Origin: Jiangella alkaliphila
Lineage (GTDB): Bacteria; Actinomycetota; Actinomycetes; Jiangellales; Jiangellaceae
NCBI RefSeq assembly: GCF_900105925.1
Contig: NZ_LT629791.1
Location: forward strand, 1,736,001-1,800,000
DNA length: 64,000 nt
Direction of reading: 5' to 3'
Below, in pieces: positions 50,240 through 58,479 of this stretch. Each line of letters begins with the position of its first letter. Positions within the stretch are counted from its first letter, which is position 1. The notes beneath the pieces were generated by a model. It was not told where the DNA came from and ran no database searches. It was given only the letters and a program-made list of their open reading frames with translations. Made by a program: the position numbers and the translations under genes.

Positions 50240-50677
50240 ATGCGCATCTCTGACATCATCCGGACCAAGGGCAAGGCCGTCGTGACGGTGCCCCCAGACG
50301 TCGACGTCCGCACCTTGCTCAACGTCCTGGCCGAGAATCGCATCGGCGCCGTCGTGGTCTCACCCGACGGCAGCACGATCGACGGCATCGTCTCCGAGCG
50401 CGACGTCGTCCGTGCGCTGGCCGACCGTGGCGCCGCCGTGCTCTCCGAGCCGGTCTCGGCGATCATGACGGCCGAGGTCCAAACGTGCGCGCCGCACCAG
50501 CACATCGACGAGCTGGCCGCCGCCATGACGCTGGGTCGGTTCCGGCACATGCCGGTGGTCGGCGAGAGCGGGCTCGACGGCATCGTCAGCATCGGCGACG
50601 TCGTCAAGATCCGCATCACCGAACTCGAGGTCGAGCGCGACTCCCTCTCGTCCTACATTCGCACCGCCGCCACCTGA
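50240..50677 (+). CDS. CBS-domain pair protein
   Basis: 145 residues, GAGGAGG upstream. Two CBS motifs: VPPDVDVRTLLNVLAENRIGAVVVSPDGSTIDGIVSERDVVRALADRG and IMTAEVQTCAPHQHIDELAAAMTLGRFRHMPVVGESGLDGIVSIGDVVKIRITELEVERD. The pair forms a Bateman module that binds adenosyl nucleotides (AMP, ATP, SAM). Stand-alone CBS proteins of this form occur widely in actinobacteria and appear to sense energy or redox status; partner unknown. Confidence 0.9.
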   Translation: MRISDIIRTKGKAVVTVPPDVDVRTLLNVLAENRIGAVVVSPDGSTIDGIVSERDVVRALADRGAAVLSEPVSAIMTAEVQTCAPHQHIDELAAAMTLGRFRHMPVVGESGLDGIVSIGDVVKIRITELEVERDSLSSYIRTAAT

Positions 50678-51081
50678 CGACAATTCCGGCGGTGCGCCGG
50701 CCGAGCCGTCGTTGGACCCATTCGGGCATCCACCGATCGGCCGATCTTTCCTGACGTTTTCCGGCAAACCGGTCAGCGTGTTCCCAGGTCCGGGCGCGTC
50801 GACATGCACGACAAGTCGATTTCTGAAAGGCTTTTACACGTCTAGAAGCCTTTGCCCAGGAACTTGTCCGCGAGATTGTCATGCGTTGTGAAAGTCGCGC
50901 ATTCTCGGACGTGGCGGTTTTCGAGCCGCCACTTCCGATTGTGGGGACCGCCTGAAATCAAACCCGCAGTCGGAATGGTCACATGCCCTCGTGACCGAAG
51001 TCGGAGGGCCCGGTGCTCCCTCCTGGGGTGCCGGGTCCTTCGCGATCATCGCGGCGGGCGGCAGTGGACAATGGAACCCTG
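50678..51081. other. Structured, relatively AT-rich non-coding region (candidate small RNA or attenuator)
   Basis: 404 bp with no convincing ORF. GACAAGT (50810-50816) and ACTTGTC (50862-50868) bracket an inner stem AAAGGCTT (50826-50833)/AAGCCTTT (50846-50853), giving a nested hairpin of about 59 nt. A second stem, GTGGCGG (50911-50917)/CCGCCAC (50926-50932), follows. Two structured elements in series within a low-GC stretch resemble an sRNA, a leader of the MFS gene at 51,082 or stacked terminators. Confidence 0.5.
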
Positions 51082-52398
51082 ATGCCGACACCGCGCCGCG
51101 CCTGGACCATCTGGGCCGTCGGTGTATCCGCGTACATCGTCGCGGTCATGCACCGCACGACGTTCGGCGTGGCGGGGCTCGACGCGGCCGACCGGTTCGA
51201 CGTCTCGGCCGGAGTGCTCGCCTCGTTCGTCGTGCTGCAGCTGGTGGTCTACGCCGGCCTGCAGATCCCGATCGGCCTGCTGCTCGACCGCGTCGGCGGG
51301 CGGCGGCTGGTCATCGCCGGCGCGCTGCTCATGGCGGCAGGGCAGGCCGTCCTGGCGGTCGCCGGGTCGGTGCCGCTGGCCGCGACCGGTCGCGTGCTGG
51401 TCGGCATGGGCGACGCGCTGACGTTCGTGAGCGTGCTGCGCATCGTCTCGGCCTGGTTCCCACCCGGCCGGGTGCCGGTGATGACGCAGCTCACCGGCCT
51501 GGTCGGGCAGGCGGGGCAGGTGCTGTCGGCGGTGCCGTTCGTCGCCGTCCTGCACGCCTACGGCTGGCGCACGGCGTTCGGCTCGGCGGCCGCGACCGGT
51601 GTGCTGGTGTGCGTCCTGGCCGTCGTGGCGCTGCGCGACTCGCCGTCGGCACGGGCCCAACAGCTGGGTGACGGCTCCGGCCGCCACCTCGGCGCCGACC
51701 TCGTCAAGGCGTGGCGGCACCCGGGCACCCGGCTGGGGCTGTGGACGCACTTCACGACCCAGTTCTCCGGCACGGTGTTCGCGCTGATGTGGGGGTTCCC
51801 GTTCCTCGTGTCCGGCGAGGACGTCTCGGAGGGGGCGGCCGGCGCGCTGCTGACGCTCACCGTCGTCGCGGGCGTGGTCGCCGGGCCGGGCATCGGCGTC
51901 ATGGTGCAGCGGCACCCGCTGCGGCGGTCGTGGCTGGTGCTCGGGATCGTGTTCGCCAACGCGGCCGCCTGGACCGCCGTCCTGCTGCTGCCAGGGCGGG
52001 CGCCCGGCTGGCTGCTGGTGCTGCTGGTGCTGTCGATGGCGCTGAGCGGCCCCGGCTCGATGATCGGCTTCGACTTCGCCCGCACGTTCAACCCGCCGAA
52101 CCGCCTGGGCACCGCCACCGGCATCGTCAACGTCGGCGGGTTCGTGGCGTCGCTGCTGACGATCCTCGCCATCGGCCTGGTCCTCGACGCGCGCACCGGC
52201 GGCTCGTCGACATCGCAGTACGAGCTGGACGACTTCCGGGTGGCGATGTGCGTGCAGTACGTGATGTGGACGATCGGGCTGGTCGGCATCCTGCGCTCGC
52301 GCCGGGCAGCACGCCGCCGCATGGCCGCCGCCGGTGTCGTCGTCCCGCCGATCCGCGACGTCATCGCCGCGCGTCGCCGGCGCCGCCGCCCGAGATGA
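51082..52398 (+). CDS. MFS transporter, 12 TM
   Basis: 438 residues from ATG 51082; the frame is open to 51013, but the N terminus MPTPRRAWTIWAVGVSAYIV directly precedes TM1. About 12 membrane segments. Motif A is GLLLDRVGGRRLVIAG; a second related loop is HPLRRSWLVLG. Segments such as MGDALTFVSVLRIVSAWF and GPGSMIGFDFARTFNP resemble the nitrate/sugar-phosphate side of the superfamily, but substrate cannot be assigned. The stop TGA is the first three bases of an inverted-repeat element. Confidence 0.88.
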   Translation: MPTPRRAWTIWAVGVSAYIVAVMHRTTFGVAGLDAADRFDVSAGVLASFVVLQLVVYAGLQIPIGLLLDRVGGRRLVIAGALLMAAGQAVLAVAGSVPLAATGRVLVGMGDALTFVSVLRIVSAWFPPGRVPVMTQLTGLVGQAGQVLSAVPFVAVLHAYGWRTAFGSAAATGVLVCVLAVVALRDSPSARAQQLGDGSGRHLGADLVKAWRHPGTRLGLWTHFTTQFSGTVFALMWGFPFLVSGEDVSEGAAGALLTLTVVAGVVAGPGIGVMVQRHPLRRSWLVLGIVFANAAAWTAVLLLPGRAPGWLLVLLVLSMALSGPGSMIGFDFARTFNPPNRLGTATGIVNVGGFVASLLTILAIGLVLDARTGGSSTSQYELDDFRVAMCVQYVMWTIGLVGILRSRRAARRRMAAAGVVVPPIRDVIAARRRRRRPR

Positions 52399-52473
52399 TC
52401 ACGTTCACTACGAAATCTCGTGTCGCACTACGCCTGTATTCGTGGTGACGCTCGGGTGATCGTGGTGATGGCC
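52396..52473 (+). repeat. Dispersed inverted repeat, left copy
   Basis: About 78 bp beginning TGATCACGTTCACTACGAAA and ending TCGGGTGATCGTGGTGATG plus GCC. The same sequence with about ten differences occurs in opposite orientation at 53381-53460. The first TGA is the stop codon of the MFS gene. Confidence 0.8.
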
Positions 52474-52477
52474 GCGG

Positions 52478-53290
52478 TCAGACCACGTCGCCGGGCGACT
52501 CGCCGGGCTTGAGCAGCCGGCAGTACTTCACCTTGCCGTCGAACTCGGCCGCTGTGGCGAACTCCTCGAAGTAGAAGTCGACCCGGTCGCGCGGGCTGTC
52601 GCCACCGCCGACGACGACCTGCAGCTCTGGCCGCGGCAAGCCGACGCGGTCGAGTTGCACGCGATGCCGCGACTCTCCGACGCTCTCCGAGCGCCCGTCG
52701 GCGAACTCCACGACTCGGCCGGCGCCTCGCGCACCGCGCCAGTCGCGCATCGTATCGAGCGCCTCGCGCAGCTCGGACTGGGTTGCGAGTGACTGTGCCA
52801 GCGCACCGTCAGCGGTCACCACCGCCGCCTCGAACGGCACCGTCCGGGCGACATCGACGACCGTGCGCGCCGGCTGCGTGACGAGGACTGCGCGCACCGT
52901 CGCGAACTCCTCGTCGGTGAGCCGTCCGGCGTGGTGGTGGACGCCGGCCTCGAGCCGCGGCGCATGCCGGTCACGGCGCGAGACGTGCACCGTCGACAGG
53001 TCCGCGCCCCAGGTCGGCAGCCCGCGCCACACGGCCGCGGACACATGGCTCAGGACGGCCGGCACCGTGAGCTGCAGCATGACCGCCTGGCAGAGCGCGA
53101 GGTGGCGTTGCCGGTCGTCGAGCGTGTTCCACAGAGTCGTCTCGACATAGGCGCCGCGACAGATCGCGGTCCAGGCACCTGTCGCACGGCGGCGCGCGAT
53201 CTCATTGTCGTCGTACCCGGCGGCCAGCGCCTGGGGACGAACGACGACCCCGTGCTGCCGGGCGGCAAGTGCTCGCAATGCTTCGTCCAT
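52478..53290 (-). CDS. AbiEi-antitoxin-like N-terminal plus DUF559-like protein, apparently 3'-truncated
   Basis: 270 residues from ATG 53290 (MDEALRALAARQHGVVVRPQALAAGYDDNEI, a winged-helix AbiEi_4-type start). A middle region (RLTDEEFATVRAVLVTQPARTVVDVAR) is followed by an endonuclease-like end (RVDFYFEEFATAAEFDGKVKY), the vicinity of the conserved D-x-x-W/F...E-x-D-G motif of DUF559/Vsr-like folds. Relatives usually continue 30-40 residues past LLKPGESPGDVV with a helix and strand; here a stop comes just before the inverted repeat. It is likely truncated, and lies wholly between the two repeat copies. Function in toxin-antitoxin or defence is unproven. Confidence 0.75.
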   Translation of the reverse strand: MDEALRALAARQHGVVVRPQALAAGYDDNEIARRRATGAWTAICRGAYVETTLWNTLDDRQRHLALCQAVMLQLTVPAVLSHVSAAVWRGLPTWGADLSTVHVSRRDRHAPRLEAGVHHHAGRLTDEEFATVRAVLVTQPARTVVDVARTVPFEAAVVTADGALAQSLATQSELREALDTMRDWRGARGAGRVVEFADGRSESVGESRHRVQLDRVGLPRPELQVVVGGGDSPRDRVDFYFEEFATAAEFDGKVKYCRLLKPGESPGDVV

Positions 53291-53380
53291 GCCCGAGACG
53301 GTTCCTGATGCGGCCACGGTCACGCCAGGCCGTCATCGCGAAATGTGGACGACCACACCGATCAGTCTGACCTGTGGACG

Positions 53381-53460
53381 GCCTCGCATCACCAGGATCA
53401 CCCGAACGTCAACACGACTACATGCGTGTGCGACACGAGACTTCGTGCTGAACGTGATCA
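53381..53460 (-). repeat. Dispersed inverted repeat, right copy
   Basis: Reverse complement copy of 52396-52473, read from 53460 leftwards: TGATCACGTTCAGCACGAAG to TCGGGTGATCCTGGTGATG. Its first TGA is the stop codon of the methyltransferase gene. With the left copy it encloses the truncated AbiEi-like gene. Confidence 0.8.
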
Positions 53461-54243
53461 CGGCTCGAGGGTGCGGGCGACGCGCAGTTCGTAGAGGTAA
53501 GCCTTGGTGACGGTGCCGCCGTAGCGGTTGTTGATCAGCCCGCCGATGCAGTCGAACAGGCCGCTGCGCTGGTCGGGGCGCAGCGCCCGGTGCCCGGAGT
53601 ACGTCGACAGCAGGTCGAGGTAGCCGCGCGCGTCGTACGTGACGTCGGCGCGGTAGCGGCGGCGGATGGCCGGGCCGAACAGCGGCGACTCGTCGATCTC
53701 GTCGGTGAACGGCGCGATCTCGTCGGCCGGCCGGAGGCGCAGGCCGGGCGGGGTGGCCGGGTCCCAGCGCTCGTAGCACCGCTGCACGTCGGCGAAGAAG
53801 TCCGCCGTCCCGCCGAGCACATGCTCCGTCGTCACCGTGGCCAGCGCGCCGCCTGGCCGCAGCACGCCGGCCACCCGCTGCGCCCGCACCGCGGCGTCGA
53901 CCCAGTGCCAGGCGGTGAACGACGTCACGAGGTCGGCGGAGGCGGGCGGCGCGCCCCACTGCTCGAACGACGACTCGACCACCTCGACCGGCCGCCCGGC
54001 GGTCCGCTCGCGCAGGACCGCCGCCAGGTTCGCCCCCAGCTCGACGGCGACGACGTGGGCGCCGCGGGCGGTCAGCGGCAGCGTCGCCTGGCCGGTGCCC
54101 GGGCCGATCTCGACCACCCGGGTGCCCGGACCCAGCCCGGCCAGCTCGCCGAGGCCGGCGAAGATCGCGTCCGGGTAGCCCGGCCGGACCCGCGCGTAGA
54201 GCGCCGCGTCCTCGTCGAAGATCGTGCGCAGTTCCCGGCTCAT
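53458..54243 (-). CDS. Class I SAM-dependent methyltransferase
   Basis: 261 residues. Rossmann-type methyltransferase: motif I VVEIGPGTGQATL (43-55), motif II acidic end VVAVELGANL, DLVTSFTAWHWVD (motif IV region) and RVAGVLRPGGALATVTTEHV (motif V). The FTAWHW and later helical part (ERWDPATPPGLRLRP) match the methyltransferase_11 group that acts on small molecules; the substrate is unknown. The coding end runs into the repeat, ARTLEP followed by TGATCACG. Divergent from the GNAT gene. Confidence 0.9.
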   Translation of the reverse strand: MSRELRTIFDEDAALYARVRPGYPDAIFAGLGELAGLGPGTRVVEIGPGTGQATLPLTARGAHVVAVELGANLAAVLRERTAGRPVEVVESSFEQWGAPPASADLVTSFTAWHWVDAAVRAQRVAGVLRPGGALATVTTEHVLGGTADFFADVQRCYERWDPATPPGLRLRPADEIAPFTDEIDESPLFGPAIRRRYRADVTYDARGYLDLLSTYSGHRALRPDQRSGLFDCIGGLINNRYGGTVTKAYLYELRVARTLEP

Positions 54244-54304
54244 GCCGCCGATCGTGTCACGCGGAACGGGGCGAAGTGAAAGGGAAATCGGCAGGATCGA
54301 CGGT

Positions 54305-54781
54305 GTGACCGCCGTGATCGCCGAGGCCCGGTTTCCCGATGACGCCGACGCGCTGGCCCGTGTCTATGTCGCCAGCGCCGCCCACCACGCCGCCCTCGAC
54401 CCTGCTCGCTACCGCGTCCCGCCCCTCGATGCTGTCGCGCGTCGCTACCGCGAGCCCCGGCCCGACACCGAGCGCATCCTCGTCGCCCGCCTCGGCCGCG
54501 ACGTGGCCGGCTTCGCCTCGGTCGCTCTGCTGCCGCCGCCCGGCCCGGCCAGCATGCTTGCCGACGTCACGACCGCCACCCTCGACGTCGCGGTGCTGCC
54601 GGAGAACCGCGGGCGGGGCATCGGCCGCCGCCTGCTCGAGGCGGCCGCGACCGCCGCGGCCGGCCTCGGCGCCGCACGCCTCCAGCTCGACGCGCACCAC
54701 GCGAACGAGGGCGCTCTGCGGCTCTACCGCTACCTCGGCTACCAGCCGATGGGCGTGCTGCTGAGCAGGGTGGTGCTGTAG
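54305..54781 (+). CDS. GNAT N-acetyltransferase
   Basis: 158 residues from GTG 54305, so that the start does not overlap the divergent methyltransferase. Single GNAT domain: VIAEARFPDDADALARVYVASAAHH at the start, VAGFASVALL strand, TTATLDVAVLPENRGRGIGRRLLEAAATAA (acetyl-CoA loop, R/Q-x-x-G-x-G/A as RGRGIG) and LDAHHANEGALRLYRYLGYQP. It transfers acetyl groups to an unknown amine. Ends just before tRNA-Thr. Confidence 0.88.
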   Translation: MTAVIAEARFPDDADALARVYVASAAHHAALDPARYRVPPLDAVARRYREPRPDTERILVARLGRDVAGFASVALLPPPGPASMLADVTTATLDVAVLPENRGRGIGRRLLEAAATAAAGLGAARLQLDAHHANEGALRLYRYLGYQPMGVLLSRVVL

Positions 54782-54783
54782 GG

Positions 54784-54857
54784 AGCCCGAAGTCGGATTC
54801 GAACCGACGACCTACCGCTTACAAGGCGGTTGCTCTGACCAGCTGAGCTATTCGGGC
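54784..54857 (-). tRNA. tRNA-Thr (TGT anticodon)
   Basis: Cloverleaf read on the - strand: acceptor GCCCGAA/TTCGGGC, D arm GCTC...GAGC, anticodon stem ACCGC/GCGGT with loop CTTGTAA (anticodon TGT, 54821-54823), T arm GTCGG-TTCGAAT-CCGAC. The discriminator base is T, and CCA is not encoded. Decodes ACA. Confidence 0.96.
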
Positions 54858-54866
54858 AGAGGAGAA

Positions 54867-54890
54867 GACGGTACCCGAGCGGGCACCGTC
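54867..54890 (-). terminator. Terminator between secDF and tRNA-Thr
   Basis: GACGGTACCC (54867-54876) pairs with GGGCACCGTC (54881-54890), with one mismatch and a GAGC loop, 30 bp beyond the secDF stop. It ends the secDF transcript ahead of the tRNA gene. Confidence 0.65.
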
Positions 54891-54919
54891 CCCTCCACTG
54901 CGTCGGCCGACGCGGGCCG

Positions 54920-57493
54920 TCAGACGACGGCGCCGTAGTTGGGGTCTTCGCGGCTGCGCTTGTCGGCCTTCTTGGGCGCCGGCGGCGGGGCCGGCTTCTT
55001 ACTCTCGAGCAGGATCGTGAGCGGCACCGCCGTGAAGTTCGACGAGTACGTACCGATCAGGATGCCCAGGACCAGCGCGAGCGCGAAGTCCGACAGCGAG
55101 TCGCCGCCCAGGACGAGCAGGGCGATGAGGATGAACAGCGTGCTCGCACCGGTGTTCACCGACCGTGGCAAGGTGTTGAGGATGGCCGTGTTGGACACGT
55201 CGGCGAACTTCTCGCCGTCCTTGCGGGTCCACGTCTCACGGATGCGGTCGAACACGACGACGGCGTCGTTGACGCTGTAACCGATGATCGTCAGCAGTGC
55301 GGCGAGGAACATGCCGTCCAGCGGTTTGCCGATCCAGGCGAAGATGCCGACGGTGATCGCGACGTTCTGGAACAGCGCCACGACGGCGCTGGCGCCGAAC
55401 GTCCAGCGGAATCGGATGGCCAGGTACGCCAGCTGCGCCGCCAGCGCCACGCCCAGCGCGATGAGGGCGTTGCGCTGCAGCTCGTCGCCGAGGCTCGGGC
55501 CGATCAGCTCGTCGCGGACCAGCTCGGCGCCGCCGCCGGCATCGTCGAGGGCGGCGATGACGGCGGCTGCCTCGTCGTCGGACATGTCGCTGGCCCGGAC
55601 GGTGATGTCGTCGTCGCCGGATTCCTGGACGACGGCCGTCGGGAAGCCGGCGTCGGCCACGGCGGTCCTGGCGTCGTCGACGTCGATCACCTCGGTGGGT
55701 GACACCTCGATGAGCCGGCCGCCGGTGAACTCGATGCCGAACTCGAGACCGCGGACGACGATGCCGGCGACCCCGATGGCGACGGCGACGGCGGAGATGA
55801 TCAGCCAGCGCCCGGCGCGCGCCATGAGTTGCGGGTTGCGCGCCCGCAGCCACAGCCGGACCCGGCCGTGGTGCGCGATGCCGCTGGCGTCGGGGTGCGC
55901 CTGCAGCCAGCGCCGGTCGGCCAGCCACTCGCACAGGACCCGGCTCAGCACCAGCGCCGACAGCAGCGACGCGAGCACACCGATGGTCAGTGTGACACCG
56001 AAGCCGCGGACCGGGCCGGAGGCCAGGAAGAACAGCAGCCCGGCGGCCAGCAGCGTCGTGACGTTGGAGTCCGCGATGGCCGACAGGGCGTTCTTGTAGC
56101 CGTTCTGGACGGCGCCGCGCAAGCTCTTCGTCTTGCCGTCGACGTACTCTTCTCGGGCTCGTTCGAAGATGAGGACGTTCGCGTCGACCGCCATACCGAT
56201 GGCCAGCACGAAGCCGGCGAGGCCGGGCAACGTCAGGGTGGCGCCCAGCGCGCTCAGGGCCGCGTAGGAGATGAGGGCGTAGCCGAGCAGTGACAGGATC
56301 GCCATCAGGCCGATGAGCCGGTAGGCGATGCCGATGAAGATCGCCGTGATGGCCACGCCGATGATGGCCGCCCACGCGCTGGCCTCGATGGCGGCGTCAC
56401 CGAGCGTCGGGCCGACGACCCGCTGCTCGACGGTGGTGACGTCGACGGGGAGCGCGCCGCCCTCGACCAGCGCGGCGAGGTCCTTCGCCTCGTCCTCGGT
56501 GAAGTCGCCGGTGATCTCCGTGGTGCCGCCGCGGATGCCGACGCCGCACTGCACGCTGGTGGTGACGTTCGGCGAGGAGATGACGGTCTCGTCGAGGACG
56601 ATCGCGATGCGACGGCGGGGGTCGCCGTCGGGCTGGCAGGCGGCCTCGCTGGTGAGGTTCGCCCAGGTGTCGCCGCCGCCGCCGGAGAAGTCGAGCGTGA
56701 CGAGCCAGCCGCCGCGCTGCACGTCGTAGATGGCGTCGGCGCCGTCGATCTCCTCACCGGTCATCGCGGTGGGCGCGAGCAGCAGCGGCTGGCCGGACTC
56801 GTCCGGCAGCACCAGCTGGCCCTCGGTGTCCGGCGCCGGCGTCTCGGTGCCCGGCGCGGGGGTCTCGGTGGGCGCGGGGGTCGTGCCGGCGACGACGTCG
56901 GTGCCGGTGTCGCCGGAGGAGGTCTCGGGCTCGATGGCGCCGCCGACGGAGCCCTCGGTGGCAGGCGGTGTCGCCGGCGGTGTCGCGGGCGGGGTCTCGG
57001 TGCCGGGCGCGGGCGTCTCCGTCGGCAGGCCGGACGTGTCGTAGCCGAGGACGGGGTGCACGGTCAGCTGGGCGGTCTGGCCGAGCGCCTCGGCGGCCTC
57101 GCGCGGGTCGGAGACCCCGGGCAGCTCGACGATGATGCGGCGGTCGCCGGATCGGCTGAGCGACGGCTCCGAGACGCCGAGGGCGTCGACGCGGCGGCGC
57201 AGCACCTCGAGGGCGCGGTCGGTGGACTCGGCGTTGGCCTCGACGGTATCGGTGTCCTGCGTCTCCAGGACGATCTGCGCGCCGCCCTCGAGGTCGAGGC
57301 CGAGGTTGGGGCTGGACGTGAGCGTGATGAAGCCGGAGGCGACGAGGATCAGCACGGCCGCCACGCCGCGCGCGAACCGCCCGCCGTCGGGTGCATTGCC
57401 GCGTTTTGCGGCTCGTCGGCGGACGAGGGCGAAGCTGGACAGGATGATCGCTGTCACTGCGAGGGCGAGGTACAGCGCGTTCGTGCGGTCCAC
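54920..57493 (-). CDS. secDF: Fused protein-export membrane protein SecDF
   Basis: 857 residues. The SecD half: TM1, then the D1 motif NLGLDLEGGAQIVLE (about 64), the P1 periplasmic domain with an unusual ~80-residue Thr/Pro/Glu-rich insert (PTETPAPGTETPPATPPATP repeats, about 155-240), then five TM segments with GLAGFVLAIGMAVDANVLIFERAREE. The SecF half (from about 565, GRWLIISAVAVAIGVAGIV) has FGIEFTGGRLIEV and YSVNDAVVVFDRIRE. It uses proton-motive force to pull translocating proteins outward from SecYEG. In most actinobacteria secD and secF are separate genes, so the fusion is notable. Confidence 0.93.
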   Translation of the reverse strand: MDRTNALYLALAVTAIILSSFALVRRRAAKRGNAPDGGRFARGVAAVLILVASGFITLTSSPNLGLDLEGGAQIVLETQDTDTVEANAESTDRALEVLRRRVDALGVSEPSLSRSGDRRIIVELPGVSDPREAAEALGQTAQLTVHPVLGYDTSGLPTETPAPGTETPPATPPATPPATEGSVGGAIEPETSSGDTGTDVVAGTTPAPTETPAPGTETPAPDTEGQLVLPDESGQPLLLAPTAMTGEEIDGADAIYDVQRGGWLVTLDFSGGGGDTWANLTSEAACQPDGDPRRRIAIVLDETVISSPNVTTSVQCGVGIRGGTTEITGDFTEDEAKDLAALVEGGALPVDVTTVEQRVVGPTLGDAAIEASAWAAIIGVAITAIFIGIAYRLIGLMAILSLLGYALISYAALSALGATLTLPGLAGFVLAIGMAVDANVLIFERAREEYVDGKTKSLRGAVQNGYKNALSAIADSNVTTLLAAGLLFFLASGPVRGFGVTLTIGVLASLLSALVLSRVLCEWLADRRWLQAHPDASGIAHHGRVRLWLRARNPQLMARAGRWLIISAVAVAIGVAGIVVRGLEFGIEFTGGRLIEVSPTEVIDVDDARTAVADAGFPTAVVQESGDDDITVRASDMSDDEAAAVIAALDDAGGGAELVRDELIGPSLGDELQRNALIALGVALAAQLAYLAIRFRWTFGASAVVALFQNVAITVGIFAWIGKPLDGMFLAALLTIIGYSVNDAVVVFDRIRETWTRKDGEKFADVSNTAILNTLPRSVNTGASTLFILIALLVLGGDSLSDFALALVLGILIGTYSSNFTAVPLTILLESKKPAPPPAPKKADKRSREDPNYGAVV

Positions 57494-57568
57494 AGGAGGT
57501 CTCCAAGGGACGTGCCCGGCCGCGCGGGCACGAGCCGGCGCCGTCGGGGCGAAGTTCTGAGGGGACGT

Positions 57569-57973
57569 CTACTGCCGGGCCGCGGGCGGGCCGCGCTGCG
57601 GGTCGGTCGGGGTCCACGCGGCGTCGGCCGGGACCCGGTCGGCCGTCGCGGGGACGGCCTCGAGCAGGTAGAGGTCGAGCGGCCCGACGACGGTGCCCGC
57701 AGACGTGGGCGGCGCGTAGCCGAGCTTGCCGGTGGCCGGAGCGACCGCGACGGAGAGGTCGAGGATGTCGTCGGCGCCGGCGACGGTGGTCTCGTGGTCG
57801 CTGCTCGGGACCGTGTGGACGGATGCGCCGCGCTGCTGGCTCGACGGTGCCGCGGCCGCGGGCGGGCCGGACGAGATGAGCATCAACGCGCCGGACAGCA
57901 GGATGGCGGGGAGCGCCCAGGCCTTCCGGAGCACGCGGCTGCCCGCGTGGTGCCCGGAGCGGCGACCCGGCAT
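57569..57973 (-). CDS. Secreted protein of unknown function upstream of secDF
   Basis: 134 residues from ATG 57973 (AGGAGG upstream). A basic N terminus (PGRRSGHHAGSRVLRKA) and hydrophobic helix (WALPAILLSGALMLISSG) ending PPAAAA form a signal peptide or anchor. The rest is a short beta-type segment (DILDLSVAVAPATGKLGYAPP, VVGPLDLYLLEAVPATADRVP). It occupies the place where yajC usually precedes secD but shows no YajC pattern. Possibly exported; function unknown. Confidence 0.6.
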   Translation of the reverse strand: MPGRRSGHHAGSRVLRKAWALPAILLSGALMLISSGPPAAAAPSSQQRGASVHTVPSSDHETTVAGADDILDLSVAVAPATGKLGYAPPTSAGTVVGPLDLYLLEAVPATADRVPADAAWTPTDPQRGPPAARQ

Positions 57974-58092
57974 GGCGGCGACCTCCTGATCCGGCCCCTC
58001 GGCGGCGTATCTGCAAACCGCGCCAACCATACCCGCTACCCCGGAGGCGTACGATGGTGAGGACCTGTACCTGTCAGGGAAGAAGTGAGCTT

Positions 58093-58401
58093 ATGCCTAG
58101 CATCGGTACGCCTGAGCTGATCATCGGGCTCATCGTCATCTTCCTGCTGTTCGGCGCGAAGCGGATGCCGGAGATGGCGCGTGGCATCGGGCAGTCGTTG
58201 AAGATCTTCAAGACCGAGATGTCGAAGCCGCAGGCCGACAACGACGCGTCCAACGCCGTCATCGTCACCCCGGCGCCGGCTCAGGAGCCGCAGGCACCGA
58301 CCGCACAGGCACCCACGCAGGCCACCGCCGCGCAGGCGCAGCCCACAACCGAGACGCCGGCTGCCGCCCCGGCCGAGCCGGAGCCCCGTCCGGCTCAGTG
58401 A
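58093..58401 (+). CDS. tatA: Sec-independent translocase protein TatA
   Basis: 102 residues from ATG 58093. One membrane helix (PELIIGLIVIFLLFGAKRMPEMARG, about 8-25 for the helix), the FG hinge (LLFGAKRMPE) and an amphipathic helix (GIGQSLKIFKTEM) are the TatA/E hallmarks; the tail is Ala/Pro/Thr/Glu-rich and disordered. It forms the pore-like component of twin-arginine export. A Tat-dependent rhamnosidase follows downstream. tatB/tatC are not in the window. Confidence 0.93.
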   Translation: MPSIGTPELIIGLIVIFLLFGAKRMPEMARGIGQSLKIFKTEMSKPQADNDASNAVIVTPAPAQEPQAPTAQAPTQATAAQAQPTTETPAAAPAEPEPRPAQ

Positions 58402-58479
58402 CCGTCCTTGCAGCTCGTTGAGCTGCGATGACGCAAGCCTGACGCCGATCTGAAGCCCCGAGTCGATTGGCTCGGGGCT

